Positions 51,636 through 60,437 of a stretch of 64,000 nucleotides of DNA are shown here, one piece after another. Made by a program: the position numbers and the translations under genes. The notes below the pieces were generated by a model. It saw only the letters and a list, made by a program, of their open reading frames with translations, ran no database searches and was not told the DNA's origin. Every line of letters begins with the position of its first letter. Position 1 is the first letter of the stretch. Origin of the DNA: Pseudomonadales bacterium (GTDB lineage: Bacteria > Pseudomonadota > Gammaproteobacteria > Pseudomonadales > Azotimanducaceae); assembly GCA_012103505.1 (NCBI GenBank), contig WLWP01000001.1, positions 2,914,001 through 2,978,000 of the forward strand. The letters are read 5' to 3'.

Positions 51636-54600
51636 ATGAAGCCAAACACGATGCCACCGCTTTCATTCTTTGCAGGGCTCGCACTGACTGTTTTCGCTAC
51701 TCACGCGAACCCGAATCCCGAACTCCGCTTCGAGCTTGATCCGGGTGGTCACTCAGGCTTAATCACCGGTCTTCACTTTGAAGATAGCGGCACTCGGATT
51801 TACTCTGCCTCACTCGATCGCACAATTCGGGTCTGGGATCTTAGTTCAGGAAGGACCGAGGACATCGTTCGACCTTTTATCGGTGCAAACGGCCAAGGTG
51901 CGATCAACTCGTTCGACGTTTTGAACCAGCAAAAATTAGTGGCAATCCCTGGGTACGCGGATACCACCGGCTATCAGTTACGAATATTTGACATCGCAAA
52001 TAGAGTCTTCAAAACCAGTCTATTCACGGATCGTGAGCGGCAGGAAGGCTCTCAAATTCGTGCAGCGCGAATCTCCGCGGATGGAACTCATATAGCAGCA
52101 GGTGATCGCAGCGGTAATTTTGTTGTGTGGGATGCTGAGTCATATCAGGAGCTACTCCGGAAAGACATAAATGACACCGTGCATGATGTTGAGTTTGCCA
52201 ACCGTGGATCAACGGCACTTGTGGTTTCCAGCAAAACGCTTTTTGAATTTGACTTATCGAGACCCCAGGAGGCGCCGAAGCTCTTGAACTTCGAAGCTCG
52301 AATTCGTGACCTAGTCGTAGGCAAGAAATTCTTTGCATTCGGAGATCAAGACGGTTGTATTTACCTAGGAACGACACGCCCACTCGCCATTGCCGCAAAG
52401 CTCGGTTGCCAAAAACTCCCAATCGGGAGTCTCGCACTATCCCCGGATCAGAAGATGCTCGTCGCAACCTGCGGTTCCGGACGTTGCAGAGGGCATCCCC
52501 AAGTGGTTTGGAGTTTAGAAGCGCATCAAGAGTTGAAGGAACTTTGGGGGTTTGACAATGCCGTCGACGCTTCAGTATTTAGCAGTGATGGACGCTTGTT
52601 TGCTGCAGCAGGCGGGCTTGGTAGGGAAATTCGTATTTGGAGAACGGATACCTGGGAGCCCATCCAGACGCTCTCGGGAATCGGAAGAAGATTCTCCGGT
52701 CTCGCTGTTTCGTTGGACGGTCGAACGATCGCGTTCGGAAGTGAGGACCCGTGTCCGGAAATGAGAAATTGCCCAAATGGACCAGACGCAATTCTCACGC
52801 ACAAGATAGAGCTACCTTCCCAGAACAGAATGAGTGCTGTCCCTTCAACCATCAACCTCGATGACGCCGATTACCTGGAAAACTTCACAGGCACGGTTCA
52901 CAAAGTGGGATCGATAACCGCAATTGCGACAGACGAGATCGAGAAGGAGCTATTTAACGTTCTCCAAATCTCCCTTGACGGCGAAGTCAAGAACCGCATC
53001 GAACGGAAAGGTCAATCGGATGGGCGCCAACATATTTCATTCTCCATCTCCCCAGATGGTCAGAGTGTCGTGAGCGGCGGAAACAATGGCTACCTGGCTA
53101 TGTACGACACGTTAAGTGGTCAAACATTTGAGTTCGAAAGGCGCCACAAAGGCATCGTTTCTGCCGTCGCAATTGACAAATCCGGAAAGCTTCTCGTGAG
53201 CGGTAGTGGTGATCGAACGATGCGACTCTGGAGCTTGAAAACCAAGAAACTTATCGCCTCTTTCTTCTACGAGGACCCAGAGCGTTGGGCAATTTGGACA
53301 CCAGACGGGTATTTCGACGCGTCACACAGTCTTTCAAAGGTTATTGGTTGGCACCGAAACCGCGGTGAACAAGAACTCGCAGATTACATAACGGGCCAGC
53401 AAGTCTTCCGACGATTTCAAAACGCCGAATTGGTTCGAGATCGAATAGTCAATCTCGACGGTTCACCGACGAATAGCATGGAAGCACTCGCGTCCGTTTT
53501 TGATTCACCCCCCCCAAGAATCCGAGACGTCGAAATAGAGAGAAGGGTATTGGGTCGCAACGCGAATCTTCGATTTCATCTGGATCATCATCAAGATTCA
53601 ACTGTTGATGTCTATGTAGACCAACACAGAGTAGAAACGTTAGAAGGACAACCGTTTCATTTGTTGGGAATACCTGTAAGAAAAGGAACCAATCAGGTAC
53701 TCATCGTTGCGAGAAACGAGTTTGGCTCCCATGACAAAGAAGTACTGTTCGAGAGTCAGATAAAGGGAAATTTGGACAAGAAAAAAACGTTGTACGTCGT
53801 CGGTATTGGCGTAAACCTATACCCACAAGTCCCCCCAGAGCTATGCCCCAAGCAAGACTGTAATCTTGACTTTGCGGTCCGGGACGCGGCTTATTTTGTT
53901 AACAACGTAGCCGCCGCTGGCCGGGCAGACGGGCGCTTTAGTACAGTGATTCCTACGCTCGCAGTAAATACTCAAGTTTTGGAAAACAATTCATACCCGG
54001 TCCCTCAGGGAGCTGATGTTGTGGAAGCAAACAAGTCAAACATCGTAGACATTATGGATAGTTTAGTTCGGGCGCAGGATCAGGATACCACCATAGTTTT
54101 TTTATCTGGTCACGGAGCCGCAATAGAACCCTATGTTAGTGATGGTGGTTATCGAGCCAAACAAGTTAAGGAACAATACTATTTTCTGAGTACGAACGCG
54201 GAACCAAATCGGTTCGGCGCGGGTTGGAAGACTGACACTGTTTACCCGTGGAATGAGTTTCTTGCAGCACTCACGAAGGAAGGCGTAGAAGGGAACCTAT
54301 TAGTATTCATTGATACTTGCCACGCAGGCGCGTTTAGACACCAACAAAGTATCACTGAAATCATCGATAGGGGTATCCAAGTTTTCGCCGCAGTGGGCAA
54401 ACAGAGCAATGCGTTCGAGTCAACAATGGAAAACGACGATGGTCACGGTTTGTTCACATCCGTCTTACTCGAAGGTGTAAACGGCAATGCTGACGGATAC
54501 GTGGGAAACAAGGGCAAAGATGGGGTAACGGATTTGAATGAATTAGATAACTATCTATTTTTAGAAGTGAGCACTCGTAGCAAGTCTCGCATGGTGCCAC

Positions 54601-54671
54601 AAAACGAACTCGATCCTAGCCATAGACTAATACCTTTCATCCAACACAGAAAAGCGGAGCTCGACCATTGA
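51636..54671 (+). CDS. Secreted WD40-repeat metacaspase/orthocaspase (peptidase C14 family)
   Basis: Signal peptide MKPNTMPPLSFFAGLALTVFATHA; WD units (IYSASLDRTIRVWDLSSG, LVSGSGDRTMRLWSLKT); caspase p20 with KKTLYVVGIGVNLY, VFLSGHGA (His), LVFIDTCHAGAF (Cys). Confidence 0.9.
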   Translation: MKPNTMPPLSFFAGLALTVFATHANPNPELRFELDPGGHSGLITGLHFEDSGTRIYSASLDRTIRVWDLSSGRTEDIVRPFIGANGQGAINSFDVLNQQKLVAIPGYADTTGYQLRIFDIANRVFKTSLFTDRERQEGSQIRAARISADGTHIAAGDRSGNFVVWDAESYQELLRKDINDTVHDVEFANRGSTALVVSSKTLFEFDLSRPQEAPKLLNFEARIRDLVVGKKFFAFGDQDGCIYLGTTRPLAIAAKLGCQKLPIGSLALSPDQKMLVATCGSGRCRGHPQVVWSLEAHQELKELWGFDNAVDASVFSSDGRLFAAAGGLGREIRIWRTDTWEPIQTLSGIGRRFSGLAVSLDGRTIAFGSEDPCPEMRNCPNGPDAILTHKIELPSQNRMSAVPSTINLDDADYLENFTGTVHKVGSITAIATDEIEKELFNVLQISLDGEVKNRIERKGQSDGRQHISFSISPDGQSVVSGGNNGYLAMYDTLSGQTFEFERRHKGIVSAVAIDKSGKLLVSGSGDRTMRLWSLKTKKLIASFFYEDPERWAIWTPDGYFDASHSLSKVIGWHRNRGEQELADYITGQQVFRRFQNAELVRDRIVNLDGSPTNSMEALASVFDSPPPRIRDVEIERRVLGRNANLRFHLDHHQDSTVDVYVDQHRVETLEGQPFHLLGIPVRKGTNQVLIVARNEFGSHDKEVLFESQIKGNLDKKKTLYVVGIGVNLYPQVPPELCPKQDCNLDFAVRDAAYFVNNVAAAGRADGRFSTVIPTLAVNTQVLENNSYPVPQGADVVEANKSNIVDIMDSLVRAQDQDTTIVFLSGHGAAIEPYVSDGGYRAKQVKEQYYFLSTNAEPNRFGAGWKTDTVYPWNEFLAALTKEGVEGNLLVFIDTCHAGAFRHQQSITEIIDRGIQVFAAVGKQSNAFESTMENDDGHGLFTSVLLEGVNGNADGYVGNKGKDGVTDLNELDNYLFLEVSTRSKSRMVPQNELDPSHRLIPFIQHRKAELDH

Positions 54672-55642
54672 GAATCGTAACGTTTGTCCTTGTTTTTTTT
54701 CTCGGTACGTTTTTCTTAGGTCGAGGAGAAGCACTCGACGAGTGCTCCGGTCCAAGACCACCTGACAACGAAGGCGTAAAGATTGTTGGAGGTAGTCCAG
54801 CGAGCATCTCAAACTGGCCCGGATTGGCTTTAATGAGAGTGACTAACGACGTGGGAGACAGCGTGTATTTCTGTGGTGGTGCTCTTGTGCACCCTTCCTG
54901 GGTCCTTACGGCGGCACATTGCGTCACTAATGATAGATTCTCAAACAAAGATGAGTTCAACACTTATTTTCAACCCGAAAACGATAAACTCGTTAGCTCT
55001 ATGGAAGCCTTTGGATTTGATGAACTCGGATTCAAAGGTAAGGCACACATGGAAATCGTTCTCGGGACCGAAGATCTCGAAGAGGTCGAACAGGATCAAA
55101 CTATTTCGGCAACAGAAGCTATTCCACATCATGAGTACTTAAACGTCGCACAGGGTGCAGATATTGCTTTGATACGCCTCGCGCATGCGGCAAACGACAC
55201 GACGACGAGCACGGTGGTCGTTGACGACGAATCACTCCTACGTGGCCCGTATATGGTAGCGGGTGCTGGGTTGACACAGGAAGATGCCGTCTCGGTAATT
55301 CAAAAAGCAGACAACGGCCTCAGGTTCTTGTCAGGGTCAAGTGTCTTACTAGAGGCTTTTGTGCCTCATGTCGATGCAGATGATTGTGCAAAAAGTTATC
55401 CGAACGTAATCGACGGATCCTCTCAAATTTGTGCGGGCTACGAGTCTGGAAACATTGATTCATGCCAAGGTGATAGCGGTGGTCCGCTCATGGCTTTCGA
55501 TTCCGAAGGCTGTCCCATTCATGTCGGTATAGTGAGTTGGGGGCATGGCTGTGCACAAGCAGGAAAATATGGCGTTTACACCCGCATCTCCAAATATCAC
55601 GAGTGGATTGAAAGAACGATAGCAAACTCCAAAGCAGAGTAG
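54668..55642 (+). CDS. Secreted trypsin-like serine protease (S1) zymogen
   Basis: Signal peptide, KIVGGSPAS activation site, VLTAAHC (His), DIALIRL (Asp), DSCQGDSGGPL (Ser, with Asp at the S1 specificity position), IVSWGHGCAQAGKYGVYTRIS. TTG start overlaps the preceding TGA. Confidence 0.95.
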   Translation: MRIVTFVLVFFLGTFFLGRGEALDECSGPRPPDNEGVKIVGGSPASISNWPGLALMRVTNDVGDSVYFCGGALVHPSWVLTAAHCVTNDRFSNKDEFNTYFQPENDKLVSSMEAFGFDELGFKGKAHMEIVLGTEDLEEVEQDQTISATEAIPHHEYLNVAQGADIALIRLAHAANDTTTSTVVVDDESLLRGPYMVAGAGLTQEDAVSVIQKADNGLRFLSGSSVLLEAFVPHVDADDCAKSYPNVIDGSSQICAGYESGNIDSCQGDSGGPLMAFDSEGCPIHVGIVSWGHGCAQAGKYGVYTRISKYHEWIERTIANSKAE

Positions 55643-55651
55643 CTTAACTCT

Positions 55652-56149
55652 GTGCGGATTCGCTTGTTGGCTATCGCGGGCATGGTCCCAGCTGTAGCTA
55701 CCTTGGTAATTTTTCATCAATGGTATCGCCAGGATTTACACGATATTTCACCGTGGAAAGGTGGTGGCATGGGAATGTTTTCCAGCGTGGACAGCCCCGT
55801 TTCAAGGTCTGTGAGCGTATTCGGAGTTGCGCTTGACGGGGTTGAACACCAGATTAAGCATATTCGTCCGGACCAATTGAGAATCGTCGAGGAACTCCGA
55901 GCCGAGCCGACCATAGCTAAACTACAGAAGCTCGGCTGCTCTATTTTAACAACAGATTGGTGGCTAAACCTAGACTCGGCTTCTCCGACTCCGGCCAGCC
56001 GACTTCAACCTTTTCAGACCGGCGACAGTACGCGAGTAAAACTGCAAACCGTGGAACTCAAGGTCTACAAGCTTATTTATCAGCCAAAACGCCGAGCAGT
56101 CAATTCCGCACTTATTAAACACGCTCGGGTCAGCGATTGCTCAATTTAA
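55652..56149 (+). CDS. Hypothetical membrane-anchored protein (DISPWKGGGMGMFSSVDSP motif)
   Basis: N-terminal TM; follows the trypsin gene by 9 nt and overlaps the next ORF. Confidence 0.65.
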   Translation: MRIRLLAIAGMVPAVATLVIFHQWYRQDLHDISPWKGGGMGMFSSVDSPVSRSVSVFGVALDGVEHQIKHIRPDQLRIVEELRAEPTIAKLQKLGCSILTTDWWLNLDSASPTPASRLQPFQTGDSTRVKLQTVELKVYKLIYQPKRRAVNSALIKHARVSDCSI

Positions 56150-56988
56150 AGCGATCTCAACTAGATCGAACAATCCTGGCCTTGACGCTCCTACTGGTGC
56201 TTATTTATGGTCCATCCAGCTGGTACGTGTCGCTGCCAATCCAAGCCTGTTTAGTTTGGATAGTCGTGCACCCACAAAGTCTAACGTCCCCACAAATGTG
56301 GCTTCTCGTATCTTCAATACTCACTGGAGGGTTGCTATCTAACTGGCTATTCGCAGATAACCATCAGTATTTGATTGTGTATTGGTGTTGGTCGATCGCC
56401 ATCGCGCTTGCGCTATCTGGTCATAGCGGCCCATCTAGTTGGTTATTGGACAAACAAGCCAGAGCGCTGTTGGCTATAACAATGTTCGGCTCCGTCATCC
56501 AAAAGTCTGCCTCCACAGATTACTTAAGTGGCGACTTTTTTGAATTTACGCTTCTAACCGATCATCGGTTTGCATTCCTATCGTCTATGTTAGGCGTCAC
56601 CGACTTCGAGCTGAGGACTGTTTGGCAGGGCGTTGAAGAGCTGCAGCAGGGGGTCTTTGATCCTAAAGAAATTTCTCTTCCCGCCAATGCAAACGTACGA
56701 ACTGCCGCCCTAGTTATCACGTACTGGAACCTGGTGATACAAACACTCATCGGAGCACTAGCGCTGTTCGCTATCAGGAGAATGCTTCTCAAAAGTCTGT
56801 CGGCTCTTTTGCTTTTGTTTGTCGCCACAACTTATTTTTTTGCACCCGTGTTCGGTTTTGGATGGCTTCTGTGTGTTTGGGGGCTTTCCATTCACAACCC
56901 TGGTGGAAAACACCGGCCACTATTTCTGGCTCTAATCGGTTTGTTGTTATTATATCAGATCCCATTCCGCGAGCTCTTTCCCGGGTAG
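56137..56988 (+). CDS. Polytopic membrane protein, HTTM/vitamin-K-gamma-carboxylase-like (tentative)
   Basis: 283 aa with many TM helices; overlaps the upstream gene by 13 nt. Family assignment is from general resemblance and gene pairing only. Confidence 0.5.
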   Translation: MLNLKRSQLDRTILALTLLLVLIYGPSSWYVSLPIQACLVWIVVHPQSLTSPQMWLLVSSILTGGLLSNWLFADNHQYLIVYWCWSIAIALALSGHSGPSSWLLDKQARALLAITMFGSVIQKSASTDYLSGDFFEFTLLTDHRFAFLSSMLGVTDFELRTVWQGVEELQQGVFDPKEISLPANANVRTAALVITYWNLVIQTLIGALALFAIRRMLLKSLSALLLLFVATTYFFAPVFGFGWLLCVWGLSIHNPGGKHRPLFLALIGLLLLYQIPFRELFPG

Positions 56989-57110
56989 GTCGGCGCGGCT
57001 TTAGTATCAGGCAACCTCTATATGGCCAGCAGTCAAGGTTTGCTAGCAATTGGACTGGTTGGACTTGGATTGGCTAGACGTTGACATTAGTTCGATTCAA
57101 GGAATTGAAG

Positions 57111-57136
57111 AAGCCCGCTTTATGCGGGCTTTTTTG
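57111..57136 (+). terminator. Rho-independent terminator
   Basis: AAGCCCGC TTTAT GCGGGCTT TTTTG, downstream of the protease/membrane protein operon. Confidence 0.9.
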
Positions 57137-57214
57137 TGGGCATCCCAATGGTTAGCGCAGAGATTAAAGCTGTATTAGAGTCGCACGCATGGGACCACGT
57201 AAGCATATCCAAGT

Positions 57215-57811
57215 TTGACCACGCCCGACAAACCTGTCCTTGTGGTGTTCACACTAATGATTGTCGTTATCTCTTTTCTTATGTGGTGGTTTAGACCGGG
57301 GAACGAGCCCGTTTATTGCACGTTAACTTATGTCTTCGAAAAGGATGGTGATAGATGCTACAAATACCCCGATGGCTGTAGAGAGCCAGAAGACAGAAAA
57401 GAAGTAATGTGTGAGGGCATACGTGAGGGCTCACGTATCGTTAAACCTTCTCCACAAGTTAAGGCTAACAAGTGTAGAAATGGTCATCCTGATGCAATTC
57501 AAAACGAGTACATCGTCAGAATCAAAAGCGAAATTTTCACAGGGCTACCTGAAGCGAGTAACATTCGAAAGGTCGCTTATGACCTATTAGAAAATGCAAA
57601 AAAAGCAACTTTTGCATCAAGCTTCGAGCCCGACAGCGAGATCTATGGCGATATTCAGGCTGATGATTTTGACTGTATCCAAAACGTGCTTCTAGTCGTG
57701 CAAGGATTTTCTGCGCGGTTAACACCCGCCGCCGCGGAATCAATACGCCGCTCACCTTTGGTGGAATATATAGTAAAAAACAAAAGGGGTTACTTCTCTG
57801 GAAACCTTTAA
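57215..57811 (+). CDS. Hypothetical protein with N-terminal TM
   Basis: 198 aa; PVLVVFTLMIVVISFLMWWF then a Cys-containing soluble region. Confidence 0.5.
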   Translation: MTTPDKPVLVVFTLMIVVISFLMWWFRPGNEPVYCTLTYVFEKDGDRCYKYPDGCREPEDRKEVMCEGIREGSRIVKPSPQVKANKCRNGHPDAIQNEYIVRIKSEIFTGLPEASNIRKVAYDLLENAKKATFASSFEPDSEIYGDIQADDFDCIQNVLLVVQGFSARLTPAAAESIRRSPLVEYIVKNKRGYFSGNL

Positions 57812-57948
57812 TCGAACCATTCTTTATGACTAACACACCCGACTTCCTTAAACCCTACACAGCACCAAGCCTGAATCAGAACTACCCTGGTTTGATAAAG
57901 ACGAAGTATGGGTGCAGAAAAGGAAGGTAGAGGATGTTGAGGTAGAAC

Positions 57949-58167
57949 ATGGTGATTGGGACGAGTAGGAAAAAAGCCAGAACCATTCTTTACGTCCTCG
58001 GCGGAGCCTGGTGTTTCGCCTTGTTAGACCTGCTCACCCAGTATCTTTTCGGGAGTGCAATATTCCCGCACCCAAGTGGCAATAGAGACTACTGGCTTAT
58101 TGAAGTCGCAGCCTCGACCACGATAGTAATCGGACTGTGGGAGGGGTTTAAGAGAGCGATAAAGTGA
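57949..58167 (+). CDS. Small two-TM hypothetical protein
   Basis: 72 aa with hydrophobic segments TILYVLGGAWCFALLDLL and ASTTIVIGLWEGF. Confidence 0.4.
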   Translation: MVIGTSRKKARTILYVLGGAWCFALLDLLTQYLFGSAIFPHPSGNRDYWLIEVAASTTIVIGLWEGFKRAIK

Positions 58168-58193
58168 TGTTGATGAGGGGGAGTGGCGCTCAT

Positions 58194-58616
58194 CTACTTA
58201 GAAAAAATCATAATCATCCTAGGGTCAGCCCCCCCTACCGATTGAGCAATCCAACCTTCAGAGGCGATTTGGGCATACGTGCGGTAACGCTTACTGCTTG
58301 GCTCATTTCGAGTAACGCACTCCATCTGTGTCCCATCTAGGACCCAGCCATAGTGGAACACACAGATAAGTTGATCTTCGACCTCCAAAATTTGCAGTGC
58401 AGCGATCGCTGCTTCTGTTGAAGCAATCCTTGCGTCCTGCGCATTGCTTTCACTAGCTAGGCTCTCGAAGTTCTCATTTACTTGAGCCGACAAAATTGTC
58501 TCCCCCTGTGTAAAACTGTTTGGTATTGATAGTTCAGCTGCAAAAATGCTGATTGCGCCTAAAAGTACTACGCTCACTACCGCCCACTTATTTATCCCCA
58601 TGTCGCACCTCCCCAA
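58194..58616 (-). CDS. Secreted hypothetical protein with coiled-coil segment
   Basis: Signal peptide, then SIPNSFTQGETILSAQVNENFESLASESNAQDARIASTEAAIAAL. Confidence 0.55.
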   Translation of the reverse strand: MGRCDMGINKWAVVSVVLLGAISIFAAELSIPNSFTQGETILSAQVNENFESLASESNAQDARIASTEAAIAALQILEVEDQLICVFHYGWVLDGTQMECVTRNEPSSKRYRTYAQIASEGWIAQSVGGADPRMIMIFSK

Positions 58617-59012
58617 CTACTCGAACCCCATACCCCTTGCTCAATAACAGCTGGACCCCTGGATGAGCTACCACCACCACAGCTTGTCGCTGCACAAACA
58701 AGCACAAAAACATATAACCGCCAATACTTCTTCATTTAGCCTTCCAGCTCTAGCCGGTGCTCACACAAAGAATTCGATTCTACCTAGAGGTGGAAACCTT
58801 TGGTACACCGTTGACCTAGTTTTCAAGTGGCACGTAACATTCGACGATGACTTGCTCTGTCCATATCAAGCCCTAACATAACTGGAGATGATGAGACGAT
58901 ATCTAACGCTTCGTATCGTTTGGAAGGTGTAATACGTGGTATCGACCCAATGTGCTACCCGACAGATAGGTAACACTTAATACCGGACACATAGGTTACA
59001 CAATAGAGGTAT

Positions 59013-60124
59013 TTGGGGAGGCCCCAGATGCCATGGAAGGAGTGTAATCTGATGGATGAACGCATTAAGTTCGTTGGCCGCTTACTCGAAGGCGAGAAAA
59101 TGACAGTGATGTGTCGAGAGTTCGGCATCTCACGCAAGACCGGGTACAAGATCTTCAACCGCTATAAAGAGCTCGGACTGGACGGACTAAACGACCAGAC
59201 TCGCCGACCTTTACGGTATGCCAACCAACTGCCGTTTCAGTTGGAAAGCAGGATCTTAGCCATAAAAAAGAGCACCCCACCTGGGGTGCACCTAAGATCA
59301 GAGAAAAACTGATCCGTGAGTATCCGCAGGTAAGAACACCTGCCAAGAGCACAGTGCATGCTGTTCTGGATCGAAATGGTTTGGTCAAGAAACGGAAGCG
59401 GCGACGCTATCGCGCTGAAGGCACAGCCCTCAAGGACGTCAAACAACCCAATGCCCTATGGTGTGCTGACTACAAAGGTGAGTTCAAACTCGCTAATAGA
59501 CGCTACTGCTATCCACTGACCATCACAGACTATCGAACCCGATACCTACTGGCTTGTGATGGTCTAGATTCAACTAAAGAAGACTATGACCGTGTTTGAA
59601 AGGACATTTAGGGATTTCGGACTGCCAGATGCCATCCGAACCGCGGTATCCCCTTCAGTTCTCGAACCGCTTTCTTCGGCCTCTCCAAACTCTCAGTCTG
59701 GTGGCTACGTCTGGGCATTAACATTGAGCGAATCAAACCTGGCCATCCTGAACAAAACGGGCGTCACGAGCGGATGCATCTCACCCTAAAACAGGATGCG
59801 ACCAAACCCGCATCGTTCAACTTTCTGCAACAACAAGAACGCTTCGATAAGTTCATCGATACGTACAACAACGATCGACCTCACCAAAGCCTGAATATGA
59901 AATATCCTGGTGAGCTGTATACACCTTCAGGCCGAGACTTTCACAAACCAGAGCCACTTGAGTACCCTTTCCATGACCGGACGATCAGGGTCACCCACTG
60001 TGGCCGCATCTGTTTCGATGGCCGGAAAATCAACTTAAGTCGGGTGTTTGCAGGACAAGATATTGGGATACGGGAGGTCAGCGACAAGATTTGGCTGGTC
60101 ACGTTCATGGAGTATGATTTTTGA
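59013..60124 (+). pseudogene. IS481-family transposase, multiple frameshifts
   Basis: Pieces in alternating frames: MPWKECNLMDERIKFVGRLLEGEKMTVMCREFGISRKTGYKIFNRY / STVHAVLDRNGLVKKRKRRRYRAEG...NALWCADYKGEF / VFERTFRDFGLPDAIRT / MHLTLKQDATKPASFNFLQQQERFDKFIDTYNNDRPHQSLNMKYPGE. Confidence 0.92.
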
Positions 60125-60134
60125 TTCTTTGATC

Positions 60135-60169
60135 AGGATTTTCAGCGGGTTGAACCCGCTGAAAATCCT
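60135..60169. terminator. Perfect 17-bp inverted repeat, probable bidirectional terminator inside the IS
   Basis: AGGATTTTCAGCGGGTT G AACCCGCTGAAAATCCT, then TTTTG. Confidence 0.7.
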
Positions 60170-60243
60170 TTTGTACCGAAACTGTAACCTATGTCTTCGG
60201 TATGAAGTGTCACCCATGTCTCCGGGCAGCACCTCTATTTGAA

Positions 60244-60288
60244 TGGCTCCGCCTGCTGGGCTCGAACCAGCGACCCGCTGATTAACAG
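60244..60288 (-). tRNA. 3' fragment of tRNA-Asn (GTT), 5' half missing
   Basis: Minus strand: CTGTTAATCAGCGGGTCGCTGGTTCGAGCCCAGCAGGCGGAGCCA = anticodon loop, variable loop, paired T-arm (GCTGG/CCAGC), acceptor 3' strand and CCA. Upstream sequence cannot pair with TCAGC. Confidence 0.8.
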
Positions 60289-60437
60289 TTGCGTCAACGG
60301 ACTCGTTAGCTCAATACAATCAATAACTTACGGGGCGTCTGTTGCAACCAAATGCCTAACAATGCACAACCGTGCATAACTGTCCCCCGCAAAATCCCCA
60401 CACAAGACGTGCATGACATCCAAGGCAGCCACATAAT

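Larger units (their letters stand above)
58953..60231 (+). mobile_element. Decayed IS481-family insertion sequence with terminal inverted repeats
   Basis: Left end tgctacccgacagataggtaacacttaataccggacacataggttaca (58953-59000) is the imperfect inverse of right end tgtaacctatgtcttcggtatgaagtgtcacccatgtctccgggcagca (60183-60231). Confidence 0.85.

Noticed and set aside
59013-60124. Recoding (frameshifting or Sec) in the IS481 transposase
   Set aside because: Several frame changes in both directions and loss of the RTDNG catalytic block point to simple decay.
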